From SURF-24 sp964537965 (GTDB lineage: Bacteria; Bacteroidota; Ignavibacteria; Ignavibacteriales; SURF-24), in assembly GCA_964537965.1 (NCBI GenBank), contig CAZIDB010000054.1:1-24471 (forward strand): a stretch of DNA of 24,471 nucleotides. The letters run 5' to 3'. Position 1 is the stretch's first letter, and each line of letters begins with the position of its first letter. Below are positions 15,260 to 23,650 of the stretch, piece after piece. The notes below the pieces were generated by a model that saw nothing but the letters and a program-made list of their open reading frames with translations, had not been told where the DNA came from and did not search any database. Made by a program: the position numbers and the translations under genes.

Positions 15260-16103
15260 ATGTGGAAATCTCCTATGAAACATGAGTACAGAAACCAAAT
15301 AGAATCCGGGAATAACGAATTTCAGGCAAATCAATGTAATTGTACCGAAGGTGAAATTGCCTTGCTCTTTAACAGCATTAAAAAGGAGCTAAAGACAGAT
15401 AAAGCTTATGAAGAATTTTTTAAGCAGTACAATGCAGATAGCGTTGACGCATTTATTGAAAATTATGCTGCTAAAAAAGCCCGGTATATAACCTACGGCG
15501 AGATGCTTAATAAAAACAGTGAACAGGCTTCAATAAGAAGACAGGATGAGGCCGAAGAAAGATTGTGGGAAATTCAGAGAAAAAAACTTTTTGATCTTGA
15601 ATGCCAGTGGCGGGCTGAAACAATAAAAATTCCGGGGGTTGATATAACTGCGGATTTTGAATACTGGGAAAAGAATATTGCCAACTGCCCTTTCCTTCCA
15701 CAAATAACTGAAGACGAGTTTGAACTGTACATAGATTATGTTGCAAGTGACGACTTCTTTGATTTTAAAATGGAATATGCATGGATGAATTATAATGACA
15801 TTAAAGGNNNNNNNNNNNNNNNNNNNNNNNNNNNNNNNNNNNNNNNNNNNNNNNNNNNNNNNNNNNNNNNNNNNNNNNNNNNNNNNNNNNNNNNNNNNNN
15901 NNNNNNNTGAAAAAAGAAAACTGATTGAGGCTTTGCGAAACGCATATTCAAAATATAAATACCGGCTTGAGGTTGGTATATCACCGGAAACATTAGGCCG
16001 GGAGGATAATATTGAATGGATTAAAGAATGGTCTGATGAGGTTAAAAATAAAATAATAAATGCAAGGGTTTTGAATAACGAACCGGCTGATTTGAATTTT
16101 TAA
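15260..16103 (+). CDS. Unknown acidic helical protein, split by an assembly gap
   Basis: Two open segments flank the third gap. The 5' part (15260-15807, about 182 residues) is Glu/Lys-rich and mostly helical, with ITEDEFELYIDYVASDDFF near its end. The 3' part (15909-16103, ending in TAA) reads EKRKLIEALRNAYSKYKYR. They are in different frames across the 100-N filler, which is expected if the true gap is not 100 bp; I treat them as one gene. AGGAGGGGGAG lies 18-28 nt before ATG 15260, rather far; ATG 15275 is further still. No signal peptide, no recognised domain, four Cys not in a clear motif. Confidence 0.55.
15808..15907. other. Assembly gap (100 N)
   Basis: Exactly 100 undetermined bases inside one probable gene. 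The reading frames on the two sides agree only if the real length is not a 100-base filler. Confidence 0.99.
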
Positions 16104-16214
16104 ACTGCGGCTAAAATCTTTTCATTACATGGAATTAAGATTTTAATTCAGTTAATCTTCCGAATTTTTTATATTGCATAAGACTTCTATTCAATTAAAA
16201 AATAAGGAGGAACT

Positions 16215-17276
16215 ATGATTGAAAAGATTAAAGAATATCTTGGTAATAATGCCGAACAGCTTTTATCATACGTCGCTAAGTTTCCAAAAGAACAATTAAC
16301 TTTACCGGGGCCGGATTTTGTAGACAGAGTTTTTTATCATTCCGACCGCTCAATTAATGTTTTAAAGAATCTTCAATGGATTTATTCTACCGGTAGATTA
16401 GCAGGAACTGGTTATCTTTCAATACTTCCGGTTGACCAGGGAATTGAACATTCGGCCGGAGCATCGTTTGCAAAAAATCCTGCTTACTTTGACCCGGAGA
16501 ACATTATTAAGCTTGCAATTGAAGGCGGGTGTAATGCTGTTGCTTCAACACTTGGTGTGCTTGGAATGTGCTCAAGAAAATATGCACACAAAATTCCATT
16601 CATCGTTAAAATAAACCATAATGAATTGCTGACTTTCCCGAATAAAGCTGACCAGATTTTATTTGCGGGAGTAGACCAGGCTTACGATATGGGCGCTGCT
16701 GCAGTTGGCGCAACAATTTATTTTGGCTCCGATGAAAGCGGAAGACAAATAGTTGAAATAAGTGAAGCGTTTAAGTATGCTCATCAGTTAGGATTGGTAA
16801 CAATTCTTTGGTGCTACCTTAGGAATAAGGATTTTAAGAAAGATAAGGATTATCATCTTTCAGCGGATTTAACCGGGCAGGCAAATCATCTTGGTGTAAC
16901 AATTGAAGCTGATATAATAAAACAAAAATTACCGGAGAATAACGGCGGCTACACTGCTTTAAATATGGGCAATTCATCTTACGGTAAAATTGATAAGCGT
17001 GTTTACTCCGAGCTTACAACCGATCATCCTATAGATCTTACTCGTTACCAGGTAATTAATAATTATATGGGCAAAGCAGGATTGATAAACAGCGGAGGAG
17101 CTTCCGGTGAAAATGATTTTGCCGAAGCCTGTAAGACTGCAGTAATTAATAAACGCGCGGGCGGAATGGGATTAATCTCAGGCAGAAAAGCATTCCAGAG
17201 ACCGATGAGCGAAGGTGTTAAATTATTAAATGTTATCCAGGATGTTTATTTATGTAAGGAAGTGACTATAGCTTAA
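16215..17276 (+). CDS. fbaB: Class I fructose-bisphosphate aldolase (DhnA/FbaB type)
   Basis: A 353-residue glycolytic/gluconeogenic enzyme that cleaves fructose 1,6-bisphosphate into dihydroxyacetone phosphate and glyceraldehyde 3-phosphate without metal. Family features are LSILPVDQGIEHSAGASF (68-85), the Schiff-base Lys236 in ADIIKQK, and the C-terminal phosphate-binding block GLINSGGASGENDF plus GGMGLISGRKAFQRP. The C-terminal half follows E. coli FbaB closely. A consensus AAGGAGG lies 5-6 nt before the ATG, so strong translation is expected. It is monocistronic, followed by a hairpin and a convergent gene. Confidence 0.95.
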   Translation: MIEKIKEYLGNNAEQLLSYVAKFPKEQLTLPGPDFVDRVFYHSDRSINVLKNLQWIYSTGRLAGTGYLSILPVDQGIEHSAGASFAKNPAYFDPENIIKLAIEGGCNAVASTLGVLGMCSRKYAHKIPFIVKINHNELLTFPNKADQILFAGVDQAYDMGAAAVGATIYFGSDESGRQIVEISEAFKYAHQLGLVTILWCYLRNKDFKKDKDYHLSADLTGQANHLGVTIEADIIKQKLPENNGGYTALNMGNSSYGKIDKRVYSELTTDHPIDLTRYQVINNYMGKAGLINSGGASGENDFAEACKTAVINKRAGGMGLISGRKAFQRPMSEGVKLLNVIQDVYLCKEVTIA

Positions 17277-17293
17277 AGATATTTCGGATTTCT

Positions 17294-17336
17294 GGATACC
17301 TGATACTGGATTATAAATATCCAGTACTTGGTATCC
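17294..17336. terminator. Long imperfect hairpin between convergent genes
   Basis: Arms GGATACCTGATACTGGAT (17294-17311) and ATCCAGTACTTGGTATCC (17319-17336) pair at 15 of 18 positions around a 7-nt TATAAAT loop. It could end transcription of fbaB and of the opposing cytochrome gene. The GGAT/ATCC words continue downstream (GGCATCC), as in dispersed intergenic repeats. Confidence 0.5.
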
Positions 17337-17356
17337 GGCATCCGGTAACAAAATGT

Positions 17357-17767
17357 TTAAAGTGTTAAAAGGTAATCTGCAATCTTTCCAAGATCTTTTA
17401 CATCAAGATTATTAAACGGCGGCATTATGGTGTTATATCTTTGTTTGTAATCTTTAAACCTGTCTTCGTCCATAAAGGAATTTGGATTCCGCAAATAATT
17501 TATAAGGCTTTCCCTGCTTGACCAGTTTTCTTTTAATCCAGTAAGACCAGGACCTAAGTTACTGCCTTTAAGATCCTGCCCGTGGCATGAAGTGCAACCA
17601 TTAGCATTAATAAGCGATAGCGCATTTTGTTCGCCGGCAGGTGGAGGAGCATTCATTTCCATGCCCGGATGCATTGGAGCTTCGTCTTTTTGCGTTAGTT
17701 TTTGTAAACCAAAAAGTATTAGAAATAAAACAAGAAAACCGGCAACCCATATTTGCGTCTTAGTCAT
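17357..17767 (-). CDS. Membrane-anchored cytochrome c, single haem
   Basis: A 136-residue periplasmic electron carrier. An uncleaved N-terminal helix (about 5-22) anchors it, followed by a Met/Pro-rich linker. The haem motif CTSCH gives Cys58, Cys61 and His62; Met115 in YNTIMPPFNNL is the likely sixth ligand, and the C-terminal DLGKIADYLLTL is the class I closing helix. AAAGGAAA precedes the ATG. It lies 67 nt downstream of an Fe-S protein on the same strand and may share its transcript. It probably feeds an oxidase or receives electrons from an alternative complex III; no such complex is in view. Confidence 0.9.
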   Translation of the reverse strand: MTKTQIWVAGFLVLFLILFGLQKLTQKDEAPMHPGMEMNAPPPAGEQNALSLINANGCTSCHGQDLKGSNLGPGLTGLKENWSSRESLINYLRNPNSFMDEDRFKDYKQRYNTIMPPFNNLDVKDLGKIADYLLTL

Positions 17768-17834
17768 TCAATTTCCTTTAACTGAGTTTTAACAAAACAA
17801 AATATAAGGTGAAGATGGTTCAACTACAACGGGA

Positions 17835-18668
17835 TTAAATTTCATCTTCCATCATTACTTCACCCTGAATGCTTATAACCACGACTTTAAGGGGAATATC
17901 TTTGCCGGATAATTGTATAGCCTGCTGGGCAAGCTGCAGCAACCCGCGGCAGCACGGAACTTCCATAATCATCACCGTAAGCGAATTGATATTTGCTTCT
18001 TCAATCATCATTGAAAGTTTTTTAAGATATATTTCTTTTCCGGTATCAAGTTTTGGACATGCTATAGCTAATTTTTTCCCATTAAGAAAATCATAGTGAA
18101 AATCAACATAGCTAAAAGCGCAACAATCTGCGGCAAGCAGAATATCTGCATTATGAAAATGAGCCGCAGTTGGATTTATTAAATGTAACTGGATTGGCCA
18201 ATGTGTAAGTTGAGAAGTTCTTTTTTCATTTACCGAAAAAGCTACAACATTATTTTTTATTTCCTGGTTTCTGCTTCCCGGGCAGCCGGCATGATGTGAG
18301 GTTTTATTCTTAAGATAACCAGGAACCGGAATATTGTTTTCATTTAAATATTCCAAAGCTTCCTTAAGAAAATTTATTTCGTTATGATCCTGAAGGTGCT
18401 TCAGGTGAGCGAGTATAACATTCTGCCCGCCCTTCACAATATAGTCCATCACTTTTCTTTCATCATACGGTTCAGCTTCACGCTCTTCAATTGTAATAGC
18501 GCCCTGCGGGCAATGACCAAGACAGGCGCCAAGACCATCGCAGAACAGATCACTTATCAGCCTTGCCTTCCCATCAATTATTTGCAATGCCCCTTCTGCA
18601 CAGTTTGGTACGCAAACCCCGCAGCCGTCGCATTTCGCTTCATCTATCTGAACAATTTTTCTTTTCAT
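17835..18668 (-). CDS. Ferredoxin-domain Fe-S protein with extra Cys-Cys motifs
   Basis: A 277-residue cytoplasmic protein. The N-terminal bis-cluster ferredoxin module has a complete first motif CDGCGVCVPNC (Cys13, 16, 19, 23). In the second, CDGLGACLGHCP, Leu46 replaces the second Cys, leaving Cys43, 49 and 53. The rest of the protein has Cys motifs AGCPGS, ADCCAFSY, IACPKLD and VPCCRGL, suggesting another metal or thiol site. As I recall, proteins with this CDGLGACLG motif are common in anaerobes and lack an assigned reaction. I chose ATG 18668; a TTG 9 nt upstream is possible. An inverted repeat lies just upstream of the start and may regulate it. Confidence 0.8.
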   Translation of the reverse strand: MKRKIVQIDEAKCDGCGVCVPNCAEGALQIIDGKARLISDLFCDGLGACLGHCPQGAITIEEREAEPYDERKVMDYIVKGGQNVILAHLKHLQDHNEINFLKEALEYLNENNIPVPGYLKNKTSHHAGCPGSRNQEIKNNVVAFSVNEKRTSQLTHWPIQLHLINPTAAHFHNADILLAADCCAFSYVDFHYDFLNGKKLAIACPKLDTGKEIYLKKLSMMIEEANINSLTVMIMEVPCCRGLLQLAQQAIQLSGKDIPLKVVVISIQGEVMMEDEI

Positions 18669-18680
18669 TTTAACCAACTT

Positions 18681-18709
18681 TTAATTCGGAATTTTTTATC
18701 CGAAATTAA
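18681..18709 (-). promoter_or_regulatory. Inverted repeat before the Fe-S protein gene, possible operator or leader hairpin
   Basis: TTAATTCGGA (18681-18690) and TCCGAAATTAA (18699-18709) pair fully except for one bulged A, around an 8-nt AT-rich centre. It ends 12 nt before the start codon of the Fe-S gene on the minus strand, so protein binding or folding would affect its expression. Confidence 0.35.
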
Positions 18710-18749
18710 TAAATATTTACTTCTCGCGCAAGGTAAAAATAAAATTCAC

Positions 18750-18781
18750 TTGGAATGCATAACTTGTTTTAACTACTTTTG
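18750..18781 (+). promoter_or_regulatory. Candidate Bacteroidota-type promoter of the DinB-family gene
   Basis: TTG (18750-18752) and TACTTTTG (18774-18781), an exact TAnnTTTG element, are 21 nt apart. The start codon is 23 nt downstream with AGAGAGG in between. Assignment rests on pattern only. Confidence 0.35.
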
Positions 18782-18803
18782 TAAAAATAATTAGAGAGGA
18801 TTT

Positions 18804-19304
18804 ATGTACTACAAAATTTCCGATTTTATAAACGACTGGAATATGGAAAGCGAATCTACTTTAAAACTGTTCAGGGTAATAACAGATAAGTCGCTATCTC
18901 AAAAGGTTTGGGAAGAAGGCAGAACACTTGGAGAACTTGCATGGCATATTACAACATCGGTTGGTGAAATGCTTGATAAGGTTGGATTTAAAAATGATTT
19001 ACCGCAGGATATGGAAAGCATTCCCGGTAATGCAGCAGAAATAGTTTCAACTTATGAAAGAGCATCTGCATTTGTTAAAGAAGCTATTCCTGCTAAATGG
19101 AAAGATGAAAACCTTGATGAAGAAATTAATATGTACGGTGAAATGTGGAAGAACGGGAGTACTTTAACAATTCTGGTTACGCATCAGATTCATCACCGCG
19201 GGCAGTTAACTGTTTTAATGCGCCAGGCAGGTTTGAAGGTTCTGGGTATTTATGGCCCGGCAAGAGAAGAGTGGACTGCTTACGGAATGCCGGCGCAGAA
19301 ATAA
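18804..19304 (+). CDS. DinB/YfiT-family metal-binding protein
   Basis: A 166-residue four-helix protein of the DinB superfamily. The three metal ligands are visible: His48 in LGELAWHITTS, and His127 and His131 in LVTHQIHHRGQL, followed by the typical RQAG. The C-terminal GIYGPAREEWTAYGMP also fits the family. Such proteins are often thiol-dependent transferases (bacillithiol or mycothiol) or are of unknown function. AGAGAGG lies 5-6 nt before the ATG. It is divergent from the Fe-S protein gene and stands alone. Confidence 0.88.
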   Translation: MYYKISDFINDWNMESESTLKLFRVITDKSLSQKVWEEGRTLGELAWHITTSVGEMLDKVGFKNDLPQDMESIPGNAAEIVSTYERASAFVKEAIPAKWKDENLDEEINMYGEMWKNGSTLTILVTHQIHHRGQLTVLMRQAGLKVLGIYGPAREEWTAYGMPAQK

Positions 19305-19352
19305 CCAAACAGAATTTTGTTCGTCTAAGAAAACAAAGAATATAAAAGTATA

Positions 19353-19718
19353 GTGACAAATAGTTTTTTATATCGTTTAAGATTTGTGTTGGCAACTGCT
19401 GTACTATTGGCTGGATATTTATTATTTCACAACCAATTAATGAATTTATATCATTGCCCGTTTCATTCAATTACCGGTTTGTATTGTCCCGGCTGCGGCG
19501 GTTTAAGAGCAGTTGATTCATTGTTAAAATTTGATTTTGCAAATGCGTTAAGGTATAACCCTCTTGTGGTAGCATTTATACCTTTATTTCTTTTAGGACT
19601 TAACAGAAGTATAAGAGATAAATTTTTAAAAGCTGAATTTATAAAAATAAAATTTCCGTTAGTCTTGCTTTGTCTATTAATTTGTTTCGGAGTTTTAAGA
19701 AATATTTTTCCTTTATAA
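19353..19718 (+). CDS. DUF2752 membrane protein
   Basis: A 121-residue protein with three predicted helices (about 8-26, 68-84, 100-118). The DUF2752 signature is clear: CPFHSITGLYCPGCGGLRA (35-53) followed by LLKFDFANALRYNP. The Cys triplet (35, 45, 48) may bind metal. The GTG start at 19353 has no obvious ribosome binding site. It lies 34 nt before a TM2-domain gene, a pairing often seen in this bacterial group, and both are probably co-transcribed. Function unknown. Confidence 0.82.
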   Translation: MTNSFLYRLRFVLATAVLLAGYLLFHNQLMNLYHCPFHSITGLYCPGCGGLRAVDSLLKFDFANALRYNPLVVAFIPLFLLGLNRSIRDKFLKAEFIKIKFPLVLLCLLICFGVLRNIFPL

Positions 19719-19752
19719 TAAATGAATGAATAAATAATAATATGAGGTAACA

Positions 19753-20145
19753 ATGTTTTGTAGAAATTGCGGCAGAGAAGTCAATCCACAAGCGGTAATC
19801 TGCGTAACGTGCGGAGTACATCCTGCAAAGGGAAATAAACATTGCCAGTGGTGTGGGGCAGAGACAAATCCTTATGCTGAAGTATGTATTAAATGCGGAG
19901 TGCGTCTTGCAAAATTTACACCGGCAAATGCAAAATCAAAACTTGTTGCCGGACTGCTGGGAATATTTATTGGCGGATTAGGCATTCATCGTTTTTATCT
20001 TGGGTATAACGGAATTGGGATTTTGCAGATTGTGGTTACAATTATAACATGCGGAATCGGTCATCTGTGGGGATTTGTAGAAGGAATTCTGATTCTTACA
20101 GGCAACATCAACAAAGATGCGCTGGGCAACGACCTTATAGATTAA
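19753..20145 (+). CDS. Double zinc-ribbon TM2-domain protein
   Basis: A 130-residue protein with two zinc ribbons, CRNC/CVTC (Cys3, 6, 17, 20) and CQWC/CIKC (Cys31, 34, 45, 48), joined to a TM2 domain (about 62-116) with the hallmark GGLGIHRFYLGYNGIGILQ between two membrane helices. GAGGT lies 5 nt before the ATG. TM2 proteins are inner-membrane proteins of unknown role. Neighbours are the DUF2752 gene upstream and an exported protein 13 nt downstream, which suggests a three-gene operon. Confidence 0.9.
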   Translation: MFCRNCGREVNPQAVICVTCGVHPAKGNKHCQWCGAETNPYAEVCIKCGVRLAKFTPANAKSKLVAGLLGIFIGGLGIHRFYLGYNGIGILQIVVTIITCGIGHLWGFVEGILILTGNINKDALGNDLID

Positions 20146-20158
20146 TAAGCTTTTAATT

Positions 20159-20737
20159 ATGAATAAGTCTAATTACAGAATAACTACATGTTTAATTCTG
20201 CTGTTCATATTTACCGGCTTGTTGTATGCAGGTGAAGATTCGAAATCAAAGGAAGATTCAGTTAACTGGAAAATTTCCTTAAATAACCTTCACCTGGATT
20301 TTATTCCTTTTCTTGTAGTTAATAACGGCAGCCTCTTTTCTGATATTGAGTTCTTTAAGTTTAAAAATATTCACCTGCAAACCCGGGCTGGTTTAGGCGT
20401 AACCTATTTTTTTCATATGGCATTAGCCGATGGAGGGGGAGAGGTAGATGGTTCTCCATTTGCTGATATTGATGCTTTGCTACTATTCGGAAGTCAGAGA
20501 GATAAAAGGTTGATACTTGAATTTTATGCAGGATATAGTTACAGAATAAATTTGAAAAGTAATACTGATAATTATCCGGCGCATTTATTTAAATACGGTT
20601 TTGAAATAGACTGGATGTTCTGGCGACAATTTATGGGACTTCAGTTAAAAGCTTGCTTAACCAAAAGTAAAAACGGAATTGAAGAAGACATCTTCGGTTT
20701 GGGATTTACCTTTTGTTTGCCGAGCAAATACCTCTGA
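20159..20737 (+). CDS. Exported protein, probable outer-membrane beta-barrel
   Basis: A 192-residue protein with a signal peptide ending near LLYAGED (about residue 24). The mature part has alternating strands (IHLQTRAGLGVTYFFHMAL, LILEFYAGYSYRINL, FKYGFEIDWMFW, FMGLQLKACLTKS) and ends in FGLGFTFCLPSKYL, the pattern of small outer-membrane barrels. It starts 13 nt after the TM2 gene and probably shares its transcript. No family recognised; function unknown. Confidence 0.65.
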   Translation: MNKSNYRITTCLILLFIFTGLLYAGEDSKSKEDSVNWKISLNNLHLDFIPFLVVNNGSLFSDIEFFKFKNIHLQTRAGLGVTYFFHMALADGGGEVDGSPFADIDALLLFGSQRDKRLILEFYAGYSYRINLKSNTDNYPAHLFKYGFEIDWMFWRQFMGLQLKACLTKSKNGIEEDIFGLGFTFCLPSKYL

Positions 20738-20754
20738 AATCAATTTATGATCTT

Positions 20755-20863
20755 TTAATCAACCAGCAGCAACAGGGCAACAGCGGCGGCTACTCTTCCT
20801 AAATTAAAAGCAACGCGCTCGGTTTTGTTTTTAAATCCCCAGTTGCCATACCATAATTGATAA
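20755..20863 (-). pseudogene. Duplicated 3' tail of the neighbouring gene (remnant)
   Basis: On the minus strand this stretch can code WYGNWGFKNKTERVAF followed by NLGRVAAAV and a stop at 20755-20757. That is nearly the same as the C-terminus of the gene just upstream (WYGNWGFKNKTERVAF, DVGRLAAAA). The copies are offset by 109 bp, so this one is in another frame and has no start. The core 36 nt are identical while flanks differ mostly in conservative ways. It looks like the end of a lost tandem paralogue. Confidence 0.6.
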
Positions 20864-21562
20864 TTAGAAATCCCACAATAATAAAACCGCAGCCGCTGCA
20901 AGTCTTCCAACATCAAAAGCAACACGTTCGGTTTTGTTTTTAAATCCCCAGTTGCCATACCATTTGGGGAATGGATATAAAGCATCGCCGTGAACCAAAT
21001 GACCGAATTCAAGATCCCATATTTCACTTCCGATAAGAAATGAAATTGCCGTGGTTTTAATGAATTGCCAGAGAGTTGCATCCTTTCCGTAATTGTAAGA
21101 TGTATAAGCAAGAAGGCCAACAGTTAAAGCAGTACCGCCTAAATACACTTCATCACTCTTAACCCAACCCGGCAAAGGCCTTTCGGACTTTTCCCAGATT
21201 CGCGCATCAATTAAAGATTTATGTGCAAGAGTTAATATAACCGCACCGGCGTATAACCATTTATTAGTTTTTTCTCCTGTCTGCCCTAAAAATTTTATCG
21301 ATTGATCTGTTGTTTGATCAGAAAGATTCTGAGTTTTGTCGTCTGATTGGTCGACGAATAAAACTGATTTTACCGAAGGAGTAATTGAAGAAGCCGTCTT
21401 CTCATTATTAATCTGAGCAGAAGTAATAACCGGGTTATCATTTGTTTGCTCTGCAAGTAGTAATTGTTCGCCGGGTATTGTTTCTGTAAGCGGCAATGTA
21501 GTCTCGGGCGTCTGCCCGGTGAGTAACACTGGTATAATTAAAAGAAAAATTAAAGTACGCAT
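20864..21562 (-). CDS. Exported protein of unknown function with hydrophobic C-terminal half
   Basis: A 232-residue protein. I start it at ATG 21562, which begins a signal peptide (MRTLIFLLIIPVLLTGQTP) and has GAGGG about 9 nt upstream; the open frame continues 60 nt further without signal-like sequence. Residues about 20-105 are polar, Gln/Thr/Asp-rich low complexity (DQSDDKTQNLSDQTTDQS). The C-terminal half has hydrophobic segments (WLYAGAVILTLAHKSLIDA, GTALTVGLLAYTSYNYG) and ends WYGNWGFKNKTERVAF plus a hydrophobic tail. No family recognised. It is convergent with the barrel-like gene, with a duplicate of its own tail lying between. Confidence 0.65.
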   Translation of the reverse strand: MRTLIFLLIIPVLLTGQTPETTLPLTETIPGEQLLLAEQTNDNPVITSAQINNEKTASSITPSVKSVLFVDQSDDKTQNLSDQTTDQSIKFLGQTGEKTNKWLYAGAVILTLAHKSLIDARIWEKSERPLPGWVKSDEVYLGGTALTVGLLAYTSYNYGKDATLWQFIKTTAISFLIGSEIWDLEFGHLVHGDALYPFPKWYGNWGFKNKTERVAFDVGRLAAAAVLLLWDF

Positions 21563-22029
21563 ATGGCTATCCCTCGCCAGAAAACTGGTTAACATCCTTG
21601 TTAATAAAAAAGTATTCTGCAAGCAGGTTTTTTAAATAAAACTCTTACATACAGAAAATGATTTGTATCCGAATTTCTAATTCAATAGAAATATCTTTAC
21701 CCATTATTAAAAACAGGTTTAAACTCTCTTATGGTAAATTGATTTTGTAAGGAATCATATAAGGATGAATATTCTGTGTAAGAATATTTATTTGTGCAGA
21801 ATGACTGGCTTGAAGATTTTACCAATCAAAAAAAATCAGAACAAATTTTTTTCATCCTTGACTACAATAAGAGCATTTCCTATTCATATTATCGGTAACC
21901 GGGTAAATAAGTTTATGGTGTGAAAAAAAATATTTCTAATTTTTTTAACTGAAATGATTGATTATTAAAAAGATGTTTGAGATCAGATCAATGTTTTAAT
22001 TAACGGTGTTGCAAAGATAGTCCGGGGTT
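21563..22029. other. 467-bp intergenic region, no gene seen
   Basis: It separates two genes on the minus strand and should hold the promoter of the lower one. The only structure I see is a perfect inverted repeat AATATTCT/AGAATATT with a 5-nt loop (21768-21788). The rest is AT-rich with A-tracts and no convincing small open frame or RNA gene. Confidence 0.4.
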
Positions 22030-23649
22030 TTACTTGCCGTTCAGATCCTTGTCATAATTCTCTTTAAATTTTTTAATAGCATTGAAAACAGATTCTGCTA
22101 CGTCTGCCTGGCCTTCTTTGCTGCTTAAATATGCAGCGTTTTTTTTATTTGATAAGTAACCGCTTTCAACAAGAACGCTTGGCATGGATGCGCCGACAAG
22201 TACGTAAAACCCAGCCTGCTTAACTCCGCCGTTTTGCAAATCGCTGTTGCCATGGAACTGCTTTGTTAATAAGTCGGCAAAATTTTCCGAGTATTTCATA
22301 AACGATGAATGAGCCATAGTTACAAGAATAAAATTCTCATCTGTTAATTCCTGGTAACGCTTGGGGTTATCTTCGTATTTGATAACGCTGTTTTCCATCT
22401 GAGCTATTTCAATTGCTTCGCGGGTTCGTCCGGGTCGAAGCAGGTAAACTTCAAAACCATTAAGATGTGTCGGTTTTTGTTTTGTTGAATTACAGTGTAT
22501 GGAAATAAACAAATTTCCATTCTTCTCGTTTGCAATTTTACCGCGTTTGTACAATTCAACAAACTTATCCGAGGCTCTTGTATAAATTACTTTTACGTCT
22601 TCAAGATTTTTCTCAATTAATTCGCCAAGCTTTAATGTAATGGCAAGGTTAATATCTTTTTCCTTTGCGCCATTTATTCCAATAGCGCCTGGGTCCTTAC
22701 CGCCATGCCCTGCATCTAAAATTATCGTATCAAATTTCCATCGCTCAATATCTTTAGCGCTTGCTGTTCCGGAAAATATTTTATTGTGAACGGTAATTAA
22801 TAATTCTTTACCGTTCTTTTCTTTTATCGCCTCGGAGGTTGAATAACCTTCATCCAAAAGGAATTCAATACGTGAATTGCTTTCCTGGTTTTTAGCTGAA
22901 ATCTTTTTTATTAATCCCGATGGTTCTGTTGAATTAATTTTATCTTCGTTAAGAGTTAGTCCAACAATGTTAAGAAACAGCTTACCATCAGAAATTGACT
23001 GGCTGAACTTGTTGAAAGTTTTTGATGAATTAAGTCTTATCAAAGTCCCGTTTGCCTTTACATCAAATCTGATAGAAGAGATATCATAGTTAACATTTTC
23101 TTTGGCAGCTTCTTTGGTTACAACATTTTTTTCGGTTTCAGTAATTTCAACTTTTTCTTTGTCCTCTTCTTTAGGTATCTCATTTTTTATTTCAACTTCG
23201 GTCTCAGTACTTTCCTCTTTACTTTCGGCAATCATTTCTTCTGTACCCGGCAAAGTAATTTTTCTTCCGCTTGATTTTGAAAGAATGCCTGCAGTGTACC
23301 GGAGCGGAATTAATATATCGTCCTTGCCCGGCAATGTTGCTACGGGTATTTGTATTATTTCCTGTTTGCCATCCTTTTGGGAGGTTAAAACCACGAACTG
23401 ATTATTCAATGTAAACTTTACAATGTAGGAAGGAAATTTAATTTCTATTTTTTTTGCAGATGAATTATACAGCGTTTGTCCGCCAAGGATTTCTTCAAAA
23501 CTTTTAACCGGGATAAAGCTTAAGCCGTATTTATCAATTGCCGGCAGCAGAACCTCCTCCTCATCAACTTTTACCTGAACAGAAGATTTCTGAGCGTAGA
23601 AAGAATTAATCAATATGAATAAAAAAAATAAAACTAACTTGATTTTCAT
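22030..23649 (-). CDS. N-acetylmuramoyl-L-alanine amidase (AmiC-like)
   Basis: A 539-residue exported enzyme that cuts the amide between MurNAc and the peptide stem. After a signal peptide (about 1-19) comes a copper-amine-oxidase-like N-terminal fold (about 22-133), a Glu/Lys/Thr-rich linker (about 135-186), an AMIN targeting domain (about 190-290) and the Amidase_3 domain (about 305-535). Zinc ligands are His315 (DAGHGG), Glu330 (GAKEKD) and His385 (SIHCNS); catalytic Glu495 is in LVESGYLSN. ATG 23649 lies 1 nt after the stop of the preceding methyltransferase gene, so I reject a longer frame that starts inside that gene. It probably acts in daughter-cell separation or wall turnover. All catalytic residues are present. 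Confidence 0.92.
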   Translation of the reverse strand: MKIKLVLFFLFILINSFYAQKSSVQVKVDEEEVLLPAIDKYGLSFIPVKSFEEILGGQTLYNSSAKKIEIKFPSYIVKFTLNNQFVVLTSQKDGKQEIIQIPVATLPGKDDILIPLRYTAGILSKSSGRKITLPGTEEMIAESKEESTETEVEIKNEIPKEEDKEKVEITETEKNVVTKEAAKENVNYDISSIRFDVKANGTLIRLNSSKTFNKFSQSISDGKLFLNIVGLTLNEDKINSTEPSGLIKKISAKNQESNSRIEFLLDEGYSTSEAIKEKNGKELLITVHNKIFSGTASAKDIERWKFDTIILDAGHGGKDPGAIGINGAKEKDINLAITLKLGELIEKNLEDVKVIYTRASDKFVELYKRGKIANEKNGNLFISIHCNSTKQKPTHLNGFEVYLLRPGRTREAIEIAQMENSVIKYEDNPKRYQELTDENFILVTMAHSSFMKYSENFADLLTKQFHGNSDLQNGGVKQAGFYVLVGASMPSVLVESGYLSNKKNAAYLSSKEGQADVAESVFNAIKKFKENYDKDLNGK

Positions 23650-23650
23650 T

